DNA of 64,000 nucleotides from the NCBI GenBank assembly GCA_900768545.1, contig CAAGDD010000006.1, positions 51,568 through 115,567 of the forward strand, in the 5' to 3' direction. The stretch comes from Clostridia bacterium. GTDB lineage: Bacteria > Bacillota > Clostridia > Christensenellales > UBA1242. The position numbers and the translations under genes are program-made. Positions 11,601-19,499 of this stretch are shown here, piece after piece (within the stretch, counting starts at the first letter, position 1; the number at the start of each line of letters is the position of its first letter). Below the pieces are notes generated by a model that saw only the letters and a list, made by a program, of their open reading frames with translations, did no database searches and was not told the DNA's origin.

Positions 11601-13617
11601 AAAAATTGACCCACATCCAACAATCGAAGAAGCAGTTTTGGGCTTTGAAAAGAAGGGTGACGGCTATGTTTTGAAAATCAATGCTGAAAACCTTACTGGC
11701 ATGAGCGGCGTTAAGGATATGGAATTGACAATCGGTGTTAGCCAACCTTATAAGACAAGTGTTTATGTTGAAAAGAAAGTCTTTAACAAAGAAACAAAAG
11801 AATATGAAACAAAGTCGGGCTATGTTGACAGATATTATAGATTTATCGACAGCATAACAACCGAAATGAACATTTCAGATATTATCATCATTCCTGTAAC
11901 ATTAAATTCTGCTTCTGGCACAAGTTATGTAACAGGTGGCGGCGCGACAATCAATACAAACGACTATTACAGAAAAATGTATATTGACCGTGCAAAATAT
12001 CGCGAAATCAAATTCATTCCTTTCTGCGACAACTGCTTATTCAATTCGTTGTTGCTTGCAAGTGGTGAAAAGGTTGTGTTCCCAGAACTTTCAACAAAAC
12101 AAACCACAGAAAACAACATCACATCTTATTATGAATTTGATGGCTGGTATTATGACAATGTATTCAAAAAGCCTGTCGAAGGTGATGTTTATGTTCAAGA
12201 TGATGATATCGTTTTCTTCGCAAAATGGAAGTTTATCAAAGCTGAAAAAACAAACACTATAAACATTTATCACAATCGTGAACTTATCGAAACTTTGCAC
12301 ATCAAAACTGGCGATGAGATCGATATGAGCGTTTATGATTTTGTAAATGAAAACAGCGGCTTCTATATCAATGAAGCGTGGACAACAGAACTTGACAGTT
12401 TTGTCGTTGGTGACAGCGATTTGAATATTTATGTTGTTCAAAAATATCTTGTAAATGTTTATCACAACAATGTTTTGACCGAAGTTTTGAAGTGTAGAGA
12501 AGACGAACTTGTTGATCTTACAACGCTTGAATTTGTTGATCCTGATCACACACATTTCTATTCTTTAAGCGATTATCAAAACGAAGTTGATCCAAAATTC
12601 ACAATGGGTGGGGCTGATTATTCGATTTATGCAACCGAAAAATACACTATCACAATGGAAAGCGAATATGGCGTAAAGAGCGCCACATTTTATGGCTTTG
12701 TTGGTGATTTGGTTGCTTTGCCAGAACAAACTTCTTTTGAAGAATTGACTGACACAACAAAAACGACCTACACTTTCTTGGGTTATAGCGAAGAGATCTA
12801 TTCGATCCCTGATCACGATGTTCTTGTTGTTGCAAACTGGAACGTTGAAACTGTTGAAAGCTACAAAGTTAATGTTTACAATTACAAAACTTTGGTTGAC
12901 ACAACAAGTGTTGTTGCGGGCGAAAAAATCGACTTGTCAAAATATGAATTTGTAAAAGATGACAGCCAAATTTGTGAAGATGAAAATTTTGAAAATGTTG
13001 TAACTGATTTGACGGTGACAGACTTTGCAAGAAACATTTATGTTCGAAACAAATTTACAGTAAATGTTGTGAGTGAATATGGTGAAAATGCAACATACAC
13101 TGACTGGCAAGGCACAAAAATAAACCTTCCAGCCCAACACAAAGACACTTTTGACGACAAGACAACAAAGAGAATTGTTTATACTTTCAATGGCTACACA
13201 TTCTCTGACGGCGCGACAGAATTGACAGAAATTGGCGACCACGATGTCACAGTTACTGCAAACTGGTCGGTTGATTCGAAAGGTTATTTCACGGTAAGAT
13301 TTGATACATCTTTCAATGAAAAACCAAGCGGATATGTAAGTTATTGGAAGGGTGTTTCAACAAAACCAAAGGGTGTGAGCCCATTGTATAATCAGTTGGA
13401 AGGCACAGTTATAGACTTGACAAAATATTCGGACACAGCAAAATGTGACAACACATCTTCTCTTGCTAGATATTCATTCAAGGTTGTTTCTTGGAACACT
13501 TCAAAAGTAATTATCGCTACTGATGGTCTTTGGACAAATCACTCTTATGACGGATTGAGTTCAATCACAGTTACAGGCGATGTCACTTTGTATGCAATTT
13601 GGCAAAGAGATATTTAA
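5680..13617 (+). CDS. Giant 2645-aa surface protein with internal repeats and InlB-type C-terminal repeats
   Basis: A basic N-terminus followed by one hydrophobic segment (about residues 18-40) acts as signal anchor; a Gly/Ser-rich stretch follows. Residues about 60-2050 consist of diverged repeats that alternate a beta-rich unit (typically ending in short stretches like VYLQIGEIVV, IYVKAGSVKL, VYLGVEGLKF or LYVECSSVKV) with an amphipathic helical stretch of KI, EL and FV pattern. I count at least five recognisable copies. From about 2130 to the end there are four InlB B-repeat-like units (Listeria-Bacteroides repeat, Flg_new): FDGWYYDN, FLGYSEE and FNGYTFSD, each closed by a motif such as FFAKW, VANW, TANW or YAIW. 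No LPXTG sorting signal is present, so it is held by its N-terminal anchor. B-repeats commonly occur in adhesins. Codon use matches its neighbours, so recent transfer is not indicated. Confidence 0.8.
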   Translation: MERPVKKASKWVPKMVRTFAIYLILTLSVFFGYIEIAGKINRDMSSGSNSGSGDFTPPATIMDEITTTFQNFSDINVQGFNFSVANESMNFKISLEGDVQFDREDKKAFIDLKLGYNPNYKKDSQVSAAAVDESEIFKICVNYDHPYVYIKLADKLFKFDVNTGLDMQSLIGFIKQNVKFDAENINLDELMTKIGLGNFDIMEMVNQVTSALNVKVKDAITDEQGNYTIYIGLGLPKGTELKPGEKAPISIRLICDKDFCISSVVLKNQTTLRNGNQVVLRAENIKMNKGLDIADVNEEENMVDMSGLSKYLCYCQNLYKNDFVKANAKIKYKNQNVDAVLTVDSSNKVKAKLDAIYEGAKIKVIYADEDVYLGVEGLKFKFKADDFKTWRDKIEQIVKNQTNQSVADFVKDLANKKLDLASKNINIVDTILDILAGGEKSQEKLVKYMPDNTTLIENQFAMTWESGANITLSHENEMLKKIKVLYDDVDIDVNFEIVENGFDVVGEYFDLTNILPISEIVDRILTDKGLEASASINVKGQTIKANLILNFENDIKALISTKLFGENINVFIDQNKVYLQIGEIVVSGEFAQIDSYIQKIDQMFGTNVSGQLSGDKDVASILAKVVKILDNIKIEKEDGAMAVVKYLNTLAKISIDENKNLKVVVNDEKFDVTATIFESTKQVLMPTAAENIDDLFAKIENIKTLVDGKKFGVTFDLSAYNIALSGTADVDLENKAAVVTIKNTDNSLNAKLIYKNETLYVECSSVKVKVKVESVKNLVDFILPIINKDGSETNAQNSRILTDIFGEDITSLSVTDLLEKIDAKLCGSTSNLAAICVFGSAKTKRAEANITFVENKLDKIEVKIDDIFADAEELDENAQNIVLTARLKDFEEILVDENQYFDILSAISGTANITYTNGDISINATADIKLKLGSDLQIQLTTRLFDEDFTVIVLGKDIYVKAGSVKLHTSLDNLDELTKFVSGLAGTKSSEQTLDIEKIVKELTLTNIVDISTYVSTNQNVLTANYSANGLTVGATLTANQTFDAPQALVDCEELSNVLKKVEVIKKLADRKLFETTFSASYNGFAFDGTIKYQQTADGKVVFEIFVDNVCGENVVLRLQDNMIYISYGNVKIKRAIESGNSENKTTFAQIQDALAQITSSNFAVEINFGVFGEIVELLRDLQINDYFDRLAIGIDGTTDNLNISLSNKKEFSKSQILNLNVSFDENNLPKVGVDIYGILFANIEFADAEISTIKPYDESDYADFKEDFIQGLFDSLAIEENANGEDYVYAFESDIAIRYSKNTFRGELVAMLVRDENNNTILGNYKPAISLHTTSLGLNSYVYYIDDTAYIDINGLQIKAQVNKETINEITAFVKENFTSGTTEQEAEEVAEVFRVILPAIDKIYGSWVEGGVQFNINDKLWYTKNANFGDIVAKVLVETNDSTIVPTEIVLGANIDDPNTTTYDGGYADAWLEEEQDITKALNFAVYFENVKVGTSVKDLDSIFVVEQNENAKNYNNILGVKSNYETSLLEIFNDYKTVFDAVKTTYDYLKEMKYQFNVKATIAGETSMTVGGDIIAELSDDDAENPKAQYRLNDKLVSVQGDLDITTSQAGSSVRHLVSLLYSNYQEGLYVTYSHGNLIGNKSFKAKIANSHMSEIVAMVARFVGIGLNETAKESLNLVENTTDFRYLRELLGLANSTEDYETSKVDEILSSVTSMTKMLKNIKLEKKQISGSELFETKLSVVLDWENTDATVTIVLREETLADGSVKLMLREISISNLVFANKTLNVTLSVQDFNAANFDYNTSDAHIDLSDISSFLDVAVSTLNTKGFNFKGNTVVNIPVVGTVEVGFDILAKLNDQNKLELYMELNVGEKREVTWSAVKGKDTYTTYNVVARKKAWDKRITKITYANGMLNIENKTYNCRSTDFSTPKDIVKTYSYSKDQIGDNIMLIVTQSLGLTDTVHDIIKYAISKIDPHPTIEEAVLGFEKKGDGYVLKINAENLTGMSGVKDMELTIGVSQPYKTSVYVEKKVFNKETKEYETKSGYVDRYYRFIDSITTEMNISDIIIIPVTLNSASGTSYVTGGGATINTNDYYRKMYIDRAKYREIKFIPFCDNCLFNSLLLASGEKVVFPELSTKQTTENNITSYYEFDGWYYDNVFKKPVEGDVYVQDDDIVFFAKWKFIKAEKTNTINIYHNRELIETLHIKTGDEIDMSVYDFVNENSGFYINEAWTTELDSFVVGDSDLNIYVVQKYLVNVYHNNVLTEVLKCREDELVDLTTLEFVDPDHTHFYSLSDYQNEVDPKFTMGGADYSIYATEKYTITMESEYGVKSATFYGFVGDLVALPEQTSFEELTDTTKTTYTFLGYSEEIYSIPDHDVLVVANWNVETVESYKVNVYNYKTLVDTTSVVAGEKIDLSKYEFVKDDSQICEDENFENVVTDLTVTDFARNIYVRNKFTVNVVSEYGENATYTDWQGTKINLPAQHKDTFDDKTTKRIVYTFNGYTFSDGATELTEIGDHDVTVTANWSVDSKGYFTVRFDTSFNEKPSGYVSYWKGVSTKPKGVSPLYNQLEGTVIDLTKYSDTAKCDNTSSLARYSFKVVSWNTSKVIIATDGLWTNHSYDGLSSITVTGDVTLYAIWQRDI

Positions 13618-13666
13618 AACAATTTGATTTTGACAAAAATGCTTTTGCTTAAAATTAAATAAAAAA

Positions 13667-13690
13667 ACACTAAAAATTTTAGTGTTTTTT
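13667..13690. terminator. Bidirectional terminator between giant gene and metG
   Basis: Palindrome ACACTAAAAATTTTAGTGT flanked by A-run on the left and T-run on the right; it serves the + strand giant gene and the - strand metG. Confidence 0.8.
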
Positions 13691-13742
13691 TGTTTTTAAA
13701 TATGCTTAATGATTTTTTAATAATTAACAAAATTTTAATCTC

Positions 13743-15464
13743 TTATTTTTTCAAATCTTTCAAATCAAAAGGTTTTGAAAGTTCATTTTTATAGCGTTCG
13801 ATTGTTTCGTCGTCAAGGCGAGCAAACAAAGGCTTTGGCAAGTTTACTTTGTGATCTTTTGAAATGTTGATTTCGCTTGCGTCTTCCCATCTTCCTGCGT
13901 CATCTGGGCGACCAGCAAATGCAAGTTGTTCTGTCCAAATCTCTGCTGTTCTGTTTGGCATAATTGGGCTTGCAACGATTGCAAGAGATTTTGCCATATT
14001 CAAACACAAGAACAAAACTTTTCTTGCTTTGTCGATTTCACCGTTTTTGATAAGTGTCCATGGCGCAGTTTTTTCAAGATATGTGTTTCCAATTGAAGCG
14101 AAACGCATAATTTCTTTATATCCAGCTCTAAATTCAGTCTTTGCAAAAAGATCTCCAATAGTTTTTGGGCAAGTCTTGATTGCTTCGATCATTTCGTTGT
14201 CGTTTTCGTCCAAATCGTTTTTGATATCATCAAAATCAATTCCAAGTTCGCCAGCAAAATTTTTGTTGATCATATTGAGCGTGCGGTTGAAGAAATTTCC
14301 AAATTTGCCGACAAGTTCGGCATTTGTGTTGAGTTTGAAACCTTCATAAGTGAAGTCGCTGTCTTTGTTTTCTGGGAAAATAGAAACCAAATATGCTCTC
14401 AAAGCGTCGATATCAACATCGCTATCCATCAAAGTGTTGCAGAAAATTCCAATCTTTTTAGATTTTGAAAATTTTTGACCTTCAAAGTTTAAGAAGTTAA
14501 AGCCAACAACGTTTGTGGCAAGGTTATACTTCTTGCAAGCAAGTTCCATACTTGGAAAGAATACTGCGTGGAAGTCAATATTGTCTTTGCCGATAAAGTT
14601 GTAAATTTCACAGTCTTTGTTTTGCCAGCGATCTTTAACCATTTCGTCGCCGCCGAGTTCTTTTGTGATTGAAATGTAGCCGATTGGGGCGTCAAACCAA
14701 ACATAGAACACTTTGTCTTCAAAACCTTTAAGTGGAACTTTGATTCCCCAAGGGATATCTCTTGTGATACAACGTGGTTGGAGTCCTTCTTTAAACCATT
14801 TGTTTGTCATTGCGTAAACATGTGGACGCCAAATATCTTTTTTGCTTTCAACCCATTCGTTGAGTGGTTTTTGAAGTTTGTCCAAAGCAATGTAAATATG
14901 TTTTGTTGATTTTTTAACAGCGTTTTCACCGCAGAAACTGCACTTTGGATTGAGCAAGTCGTCAAGTTCGTAAGTTTTTCCGCATTGGTCACATTGGTCG
15001 CCATACGCTTTGTCATAACCGCAATATGGGCAAGTGCCATAAACAAAACGGTCAGCAAGAGCAATTTTGTCGTGCTCACAATAAAGCATTGTGCTTTCTT
15101 TTTCAAGAGTGTAACCATTTTTGTAAATTTCATTGAAGAAATCGAGTGTGACATTTTTGTGAGTTTCGGTGTTTGTTCCGCTGAAAATGTCAAAGTTGAT
15201 TGACAATTTCTTTGCAATCTCTTTCATCTTTGTGTTCATAGTTTTGATGAACTCTGATGTGTCCATTCCAACTTCTTTTGCTGTTGTATAACTTGTTGTG
15301 CCGTGGTCGTCAGTTCCGCTAACATAAACCACATCATCACCATTTGTTTTGTGATATCTTGTGAAAACATCGCCAGGGAGCCAGCAGCCAACAACGTGGC
15401 CAAGGTGAGGCAATCCATTTATATATAACAAGGCAGATGTTACCAAAATCTTTTTCTTTTCCAT
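13743..15464 (-). CDS. metG: Methionyl-tRNA synthetase
   Basis: A class I aminoacyl-tRNA synthetase of 573 aa that charges tRNA-Met, both initiator and elongator. The ATP site shows HLGH (about residues 21-24) and KFSKSKK (about 331-337). Between them is a zinc-knuckle insertion with two pairs of CxxC (CPYC/CDQC and CSFC region, about 135-180), the four-Cys double-knob form. The Rossmann core, WFDAPIGYIS and the alpha-helical anticodon domain are all present. The C-terminal EMAP-like tRNA-binding domain of longer MetRS forms is absent. ATG has AAGAAGGAAATTAAA in front. It lies downstream of hisS on the same strand with a 150-nt AT-rich gap. No T-box leader is visible in that gap. Confidence 0.95.
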   Translation of the reverse strand: MEKKKILVTSALLYINGLPHLGHVVGCWLPGDVFTRYHKTNGDDVVYVSGTDDHGTTSYTTAKEVGMDTSEFIKTMNTKMKEIAKKLSINFDIFSGTNTETHKNVTLDFFNEIYKNGYTLEKESTMLYCEHDKIALADRFVYGTCPYCGYDKAYGDQCDQCGKTYELDDLLNPKCSFCGENAVKKSTKHIYIALDKLQKPLNEWVESKKDIWRPHVYAMTNKWFKEGLQPRCITRDIPWGIKVPLKGFEDKVFYVWFDAPIGYISITKELGGDEMVKDRWQNKDCEIYNFIGKDNIDFHAVFFPSMELACKKYNLATNVVGFNFLNFEGQKFSKSKKIGIFCNTLMDSDVDIDALRAYLVSIFPENKDSDFTYEGFKLNTNAELVGKFGNFFNRTLNMINKNFAGELGIDFDDIKNDLDENDNEMIEAIKTCPKTIGDLFAKTEFRAGYKEIMRFASIGNTYLEKTAPWTLIKNGEIDKARKVLFLCLNMAKSLAIVASPIMPNRTAEIWTEQLAFAGRPDDAGRWEDASEINISKDHKVNLPKPLFARLDDETIERYKNELSKPFDLKDLKK

Positions 15465-15614
15465 TTTAATTTCCTTCTTTCATAAAATATTTTTAAATCT
15501 CAAAATAAACCAAAAAATTTGAAAAATGCATTAAATTTTGCGTTTTTTATCAAATTTTTGCTTATTTTTTGCTGTTTTTTGCAAATTTTGTTGTTTTTAA
15601 ATATATTTTATGTT

Positions 15615-16997
15615 TCACATTCGATCATTTTTGAGAGTGTTTGCAATATCGTCAAGTGTCATTTGTGATTGATTTGAAGTTTCCATATTCTTCAAAGTGA
15701 AGAGTTTTGATTTGACTTCATTTTCACCAACAATGACAATATATTTGACATTTCTGCGATTTGCTTCTTTCATTTGTGATTTGAAAGATTTGTTTTCGTA
15801 GAAACATTCTGCTTTAACGCCGCTTTCACGAAGTTTTGACAAAACACCCAAACCATCAAAGAAAGTGTTGTCAAAAGTGATAACTGCACAGTCAATATCT
15901 TTGAATTTTGACAAATCAAAATAGTTTTGTTTCATCAAAATGTCAAAAAGGCGGGTTATGCCGACGCTTAATCCAACGCCCGGCATTTTTCTTTCACTGA
16001 AATATCCGCAAAGATTGTCAAATCTTCCGCCACCGCCGACAGCCATAAGTTCGCTGTTGTTTTTCAAGAACGCTTCGAAAACTGTGCCGGTGTAATAATC
16101 GTGTCCACGAATGATTGAAAGGTCATAAACATAGTTTTGTGTGCCAAGAGATTTCAAGCACTTTTCAATTTTAAACAATTCTTGCAAGCCAAGTTCGACC
16201 AAAGTTTTTGCATCAAAAAGTTGTGTTTCATCAAAATTTGTTGTTTCAATATATTCTTTTGAAAGGTCTTTAAGATTGAGCAAATTTTTCAAATTTTCAA
16301 AAATCTCATCAAAATTTCCATTAATTTTTGAAATTTTTATCAATTTTTCTGCATTTTCTTGAGAAATGTTTAAATCTTTTAAACAAAGCAAAGCATTTTC
16401 GTCGCCGATTTTGCTAATTTTGTCAAGGATTGTCAACACTTCGTTTACATCTGCGTTGTCACCAAACTTTGAGATAACGCCAGACAAAATCTTTCTGTTT
16501 GAAACGTGAACTTCACAAGAAAGTTTCAACGCTTCAAAACATTTCGTAAACAAATTTATGCATTCTGCGTCAGCAACGACCGAAAGACGGTCTTGCCCTA
16601 TAATATCAGCGTCGCATTGATAAAACTCTCTAAAACGCCCTTTTTGTGGTTTTTCACCGCGATAAACCTTTCCAATTTGATATCTTTTGAAAGGAAAGTG
16701 CAATTCGCCTTCGTGCATTGCGACAAATCTCGCAAGTGGCACTGTCAAATCATAGCGCATACAAACATCGCTGTCACCTTTTGTGAAGCGATAAACTTCT
16801 TTATCAGTATCTCCGCCGCTTTTTGCAAGTAAAGCTTCGCTATATTCAAGCACTGGGGTGTCAAGTGGGACAAAACAGTTTTCTTTAAACACATTTTCGA
16901 TAGTATCTACAAGTGTTGAAAACAATTTTTGTTCGTTTGGCATAAGTTCCCAAAAACCTTGCAGTTTTCGTGGCGTAATAAGTTTCTTATTATCCAT
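15615..16997 (-). CDS. hisS: Histidyl-tRNA synthetase
   Basis: A class II synthetase (460 aa) forming His-tRNA. Motif 1 region begins near PNEQKLF. Motif 2 is seen as YRGEKPQKGRFREFYQCD, with the glutamate and arginine that contact ATP and histidine. The histidine-specific signature appears as GHDYYTGTVFEAF, and motif 3 as VGGGGRFDNLCGYF with GVGLSVGITRL. A C-terminal alpha/beta anticodon-binding domain follows (about 360-455). The start ATG has CAAAGGAGAATAAT upstream. The upstream 430-nt gap holds the DnaA-box-like cluster. The gene is probably co-directional but not necessarily co-transcribed with metG. Confidence 0.94.
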   Translation of the reverse strand: MDNKKLITPRKLQGFWELMPNEQKLFSTLVDTIENVFKENCFVPLDTPVLEYSEALLAKSGGDTDKEVYRFTKGDSDVCMRYDLTVPLARFVAMHEGELHFPFKRYQIGKVYRGEKPQKGRFREFYQCDADIIGQDRLSVVADAECINLFTKCFEALKLSCEVHVSNRKILSGVISKFGDNADVNEVLTILDKISKIGDENALLCLKDLNISQENAEKLIKISKINGNFDEIFENLKNLLNLKDLSKEYIETTNFDETQLFDAKTLVELGLQELFKIEKCLKSLGTQNYVYDLSIIRGHDYYTGTVFEAFLKNNSELMAVGGGGRFDNLCGYFSERKMPGVGLSVGITRLFDILMKQNYFDLSKFKDIDCAVITFDNTFFDGLGVLSKLRESGVKAECFYENKSFKSQMKEANRRNVKYIVIVGENEVKSKLFTLKNMETSNQSQMTLDDIANTLKNDRM

Positions 16998-17101
16998 ATT
17001 ATTCTCCTTTGTTGCATCTTCAAAAGATACAAATTGTGTTTGGTTTTATTTGTTATAATAAAACAAAATTCGCGTCTTTGTCAATATTTTTGCGTCATTA
17101 G

Positions 17102-17410
17102 TTATGCACAAACTTATTCCACTTATCCACAAATTTATAATTATTCACAACCATTTATGAATATTCATACATTCAAAAATGGGCTAAAATGGGGGAAATC
17201 TACACAAGTTATCCACATTTCCACAATTTTGTGGACAGACTTTTGTAAAAATCACCAAAATCGGGTGGATTATTTTTATAAAAGTGTGCAAAACTTGTTT
17301 TTTCAAAAATATTGATATTTCGACACTTTTGTATAAAATTTAATTATTATGCAAATTCATAAATATTTAAAGATTTTATGCAAAATTTGTGAATATAAAT
17401 TCATTTGAAA
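17102..17410. other. DnaA-box cluster plus AT-rich tract, candidate replication origin or DnaA-binding locus
   Basis: Four 9-mers match TTATNCACA on the + strand within 116 nt: TTATGCACA (17102), TTATCCACA (17123), TTATTCACA (17141) and TTATCCACA (17209). Two near-matches TTATGCAAA (17347, 17376) and one reverse near-match TGTGAATAT (17389) follow in a very AT-rich tract (about 17281-17410) that could be an unwinding element. The gap (16998-17427) holds no gene. It sits between hisS and helD, 2 kb from gyrA-gyrB. The boxes are seen directly; an origin function is inference, because dnaA and dnaN are not in the window. Confidence 0.55.
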
Positions 17411-17427
17411 TTTGTCAAATGTTTTTT

Positions 17428-19449
17428 TTATTTTTTTGTCAAAAATCTGCTTGGTTTTTTGTCTGCAACAAAATACAATTTGTGCAATGCTCTTGTTGCT
17501 GAAACATACAACAGATTTTTGTCGAGTTCGTTGTTATAATTTGTGTCGTTTGCAAATGGAACGATCACGCAGTCAAATTCAACACCTTTTGCTTTCGCTG
17601 GGGTGGTGATGACATTTTTTGCTTTTGTCAAAGATCCGACCTCGTTTAAAACTTTAAACTTTTTCAAAATGCTGCTTTGTTTTTGCAAAAGTTTGATTTC
17701 GTCGATAGTTTTGCAAATGATAGCAACGCTTTGAGATTTGTCCGAAAGTTGTTCCAAAATCTTTTCTATATCTTTTGCACAATCTTTCACTTTGTGGCAT
17801 TCGACCTCGTCACCATTTCTGTTGACATTGTTTGCGATATGCTTGCCCAAAATCTTTTGAGCAAAAAGTGAAATTTGAAGTGTGCTTCGATAAGATTTGT
17901 TTAAATATTTGAGTTTTGACTTTGTTTGCTTTGCAAGTTGTTTCAAATAATCTGCCGACAAAGTTTTGTCAATGCTTTGATAAATATCTCCCAAATACAA
18001 CTTTGCACAATGCCAAATTTTGTCAAAAAGATAAAAGTGGCAAGGGGTGTAATCTTGCATTTCGTCGATGATAACATATTTTGCATCAAAATTGTCTTTA
18101 AGTGAAAAGAGGTTTTCTTTGATAAGCAAAATTGGAGCAACATCATAAGCCCCGATTTTGTCAATTTCTTCAAGATCGACACTTTGCAAAAACAGATTGT
18201 AAATTTTGAGAAGGTCGGTCGTGATAAGTTTGTTGTATAAAAGTTTTTTGGCGCGTTTTACAAGATCTTCGTGTTTTGATTGTTCGATTTTGAATCGGTC
18301 AGCTATATTTTCTGCCAAAACATCAATACGCTTGTAAATTGGAAGTGTTTTCATTCGATTGAAAAACAAATCAGCAAGTTCGTCTTTTGTGATAACAACA
18401 TCGCCAAAAGTCATAGTTTTTGGAATAAACAATTTGCAAATGTCGTTGTTTAAAAAGTTTTTCAAGTCTTCCAAAAATTCAAAACTTGATTTAATGGCAA
18501 TATTTTCAAAGTCAGCTTGTTGTTGCTTTCCAATAACTCGTTCGAGCATTGTTTCGCGAGTTTCAAAATCAAGCCCCAAAAGGCGCTTTGCCATATTTGA
18601 AAAAGTGGTTGTAAAAGTTTTTTCTTCGCCAAGAGCTGGCAAAACTTCGTCAATATAATCGGCAAACAATTCGCTAGGCGACAAGACTAAAATGTCTTCG
18701 CTTTTGAGTTGTTTTCGATATTTAAACAAAAGATAAGAAACTCTATGCATAGCGATAGATGTCTTTCCAGAGCCGGCAACACCTTGAACAATCGTGTTTT
18801 CAAACTTTTCGTTTCGAATCAAAATATTTTGTTCTTTTTGAATGGTTGAAGCGATTTCGTGCATTTTTGATGAAGCATTTTTTGAAAGTTGTTCCATCAA
18901 AATGTCGTCATCGATGACCATATTGCTATCTATATAATAGTTGAGTTTCCCGTCTTCAATCTTGTATTGACGCTTCAAACTCACATTGCCGTCGATTTTT
19001 CCGTCTTGGCAAGTGTAAGAGTTTTTTCCAAGTTTGTCTTCATAATAAAGTGAACAAATGTCAGAACGCCAGTCATAGACCAAGTTTTTGTTTTTGTTGT
19101 CCTGCAAAAAACCAAGGCCAATATAATATTGGCGTGCTTGGTCATCGTCTGCCGTTTTGAAATCAAAACGCCCGAAATAAGGATTTTTCTTTTGTTTGGT
19201 CAGTCTTGATACAAGTTTTTGAATGTTGTTGTTTTGTTGTTCAAAATTTTCGATTTGAAGATTTATTTCGGCAAGTTCGTCACCGTCAACTTTGATATCA
19301 TAATAGTTGTCAACAAAATATTTTTTGAAGTTTGAAATCGTCTTTAAATTTTGTTTATAAAGTTTTTGATTATCGGCTTTTGTTCTATCGATCTCGTTTT
19401 GAACATTTAAAAGGTAAGATTTTTCTTCTTCAAGAGTCTTTTTATCCAT
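17428..19449 (-). CDS. helD: HelD-like superfamily 1 helicase (RNA polymerase recycling factor type)
   Basis: A 673-aa UvrD/Rep-fold ATPase. An N-terminal coiled-coil arm (about 1-80, heptad Lys/Glu/Leu pattern) is followed by a YIGLGF...VYDWRSDICSLYY block that is characteristic of HelD rather than UvrD or PcrA. Walker A is GVAGSGKTS (about 222-230), Walker B is YVIIDEMQDYTP (about 460) and motif VI is YVSATRALHKLYFV near the C-terminus. In Bacillus, HelD binds RNA polymerase and frees it from stalled complexes using ATP. A Shine-Dalgarno TTTAGGAGCAAAA precedes ATG. It follows gyrA on the same strand after a terminator-like hairpin, so it may have partly independent expression. Slightly shorter than the B. 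subtilis protein (774 aa). Confidence 0.85.
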   Translation of the reverse strand: MDKKTLEEEKSYLLNVQNEIDRTKADNQKLYKQNLKTISNFKKYFVDNYYDIKVDGDELAEINLQIENFEQQNNNIQKLVSRLTKQKKNPYFGRFDFKTADDDQARQYYIGLGFLQDNKNKNLVYDWRSDICSLYYEDKLGKNSYTCQDGKIDGNVSLKRQYKIEDGKLNYYIDSNMVIDDDILMEQLSKNASSKMHEIASTIQKEQNILIRNEKFENTIVQGVAGSGKTSIAMHRVSYLLFKYRKQLKSEDILVLSPSELFADYIDEVLPALGEEKTFTTTFSNMAKRLLGLDFETRETMLERVIGKQQQADFENIAIKSSFEFLEDLKNFLNNDICKLFIPKTMTFGDVVITKDELADLFFNRMKTLPIYKRIDVLAENIADRFKIEQSKHEDLVKRAKKLLYNKLITTDLLKIYNLFLQSVDLEEIDKIGAYDVAPILLIKENLFSLKDNFDAKYVIIDEMQDYTPCHFYLFDKIWHCAKLYLGDIYQSIDKTLSADYLKQLAKQTKSKLKYLNKSYRSTLQISLFAQKILGKHIANNVNRNGDEVECHKVKDCAKDIEKILEQLSDKSQSVAIICKTIDEIKLLQKQSSILKKFKVLNEVGSLTKAKNVITTPAKAKGVEFDCVIVPFANDTNYNNELDKNLLYVSATRALHKLYFVADKKPSRFLTKK

Positions 19450-19459
19450 TTTTGCTCCT

Positions 19460-19489
19460 AAAAAACGAAAGAAGACTATGAAGTCTTCT
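19460..19489 (-). terminator. Terminator after gyrA
   Basis: On the - strand AGAAGACT, loop TCAT, AGTCTTCT, then TTCGTTTTTT. It separates gyrA from helD. Confidence 0.7.
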
Positions 19490-19499
19490 CCGTGTAAAA

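Noticed and set aside
15465..15614. Possible T-box riboswitch before metG
   Set aside because: No T-box consensus or specifier-loop architecture; only 150 nt of AT-rich sequence. The same holds for hisS and glnS leaders.
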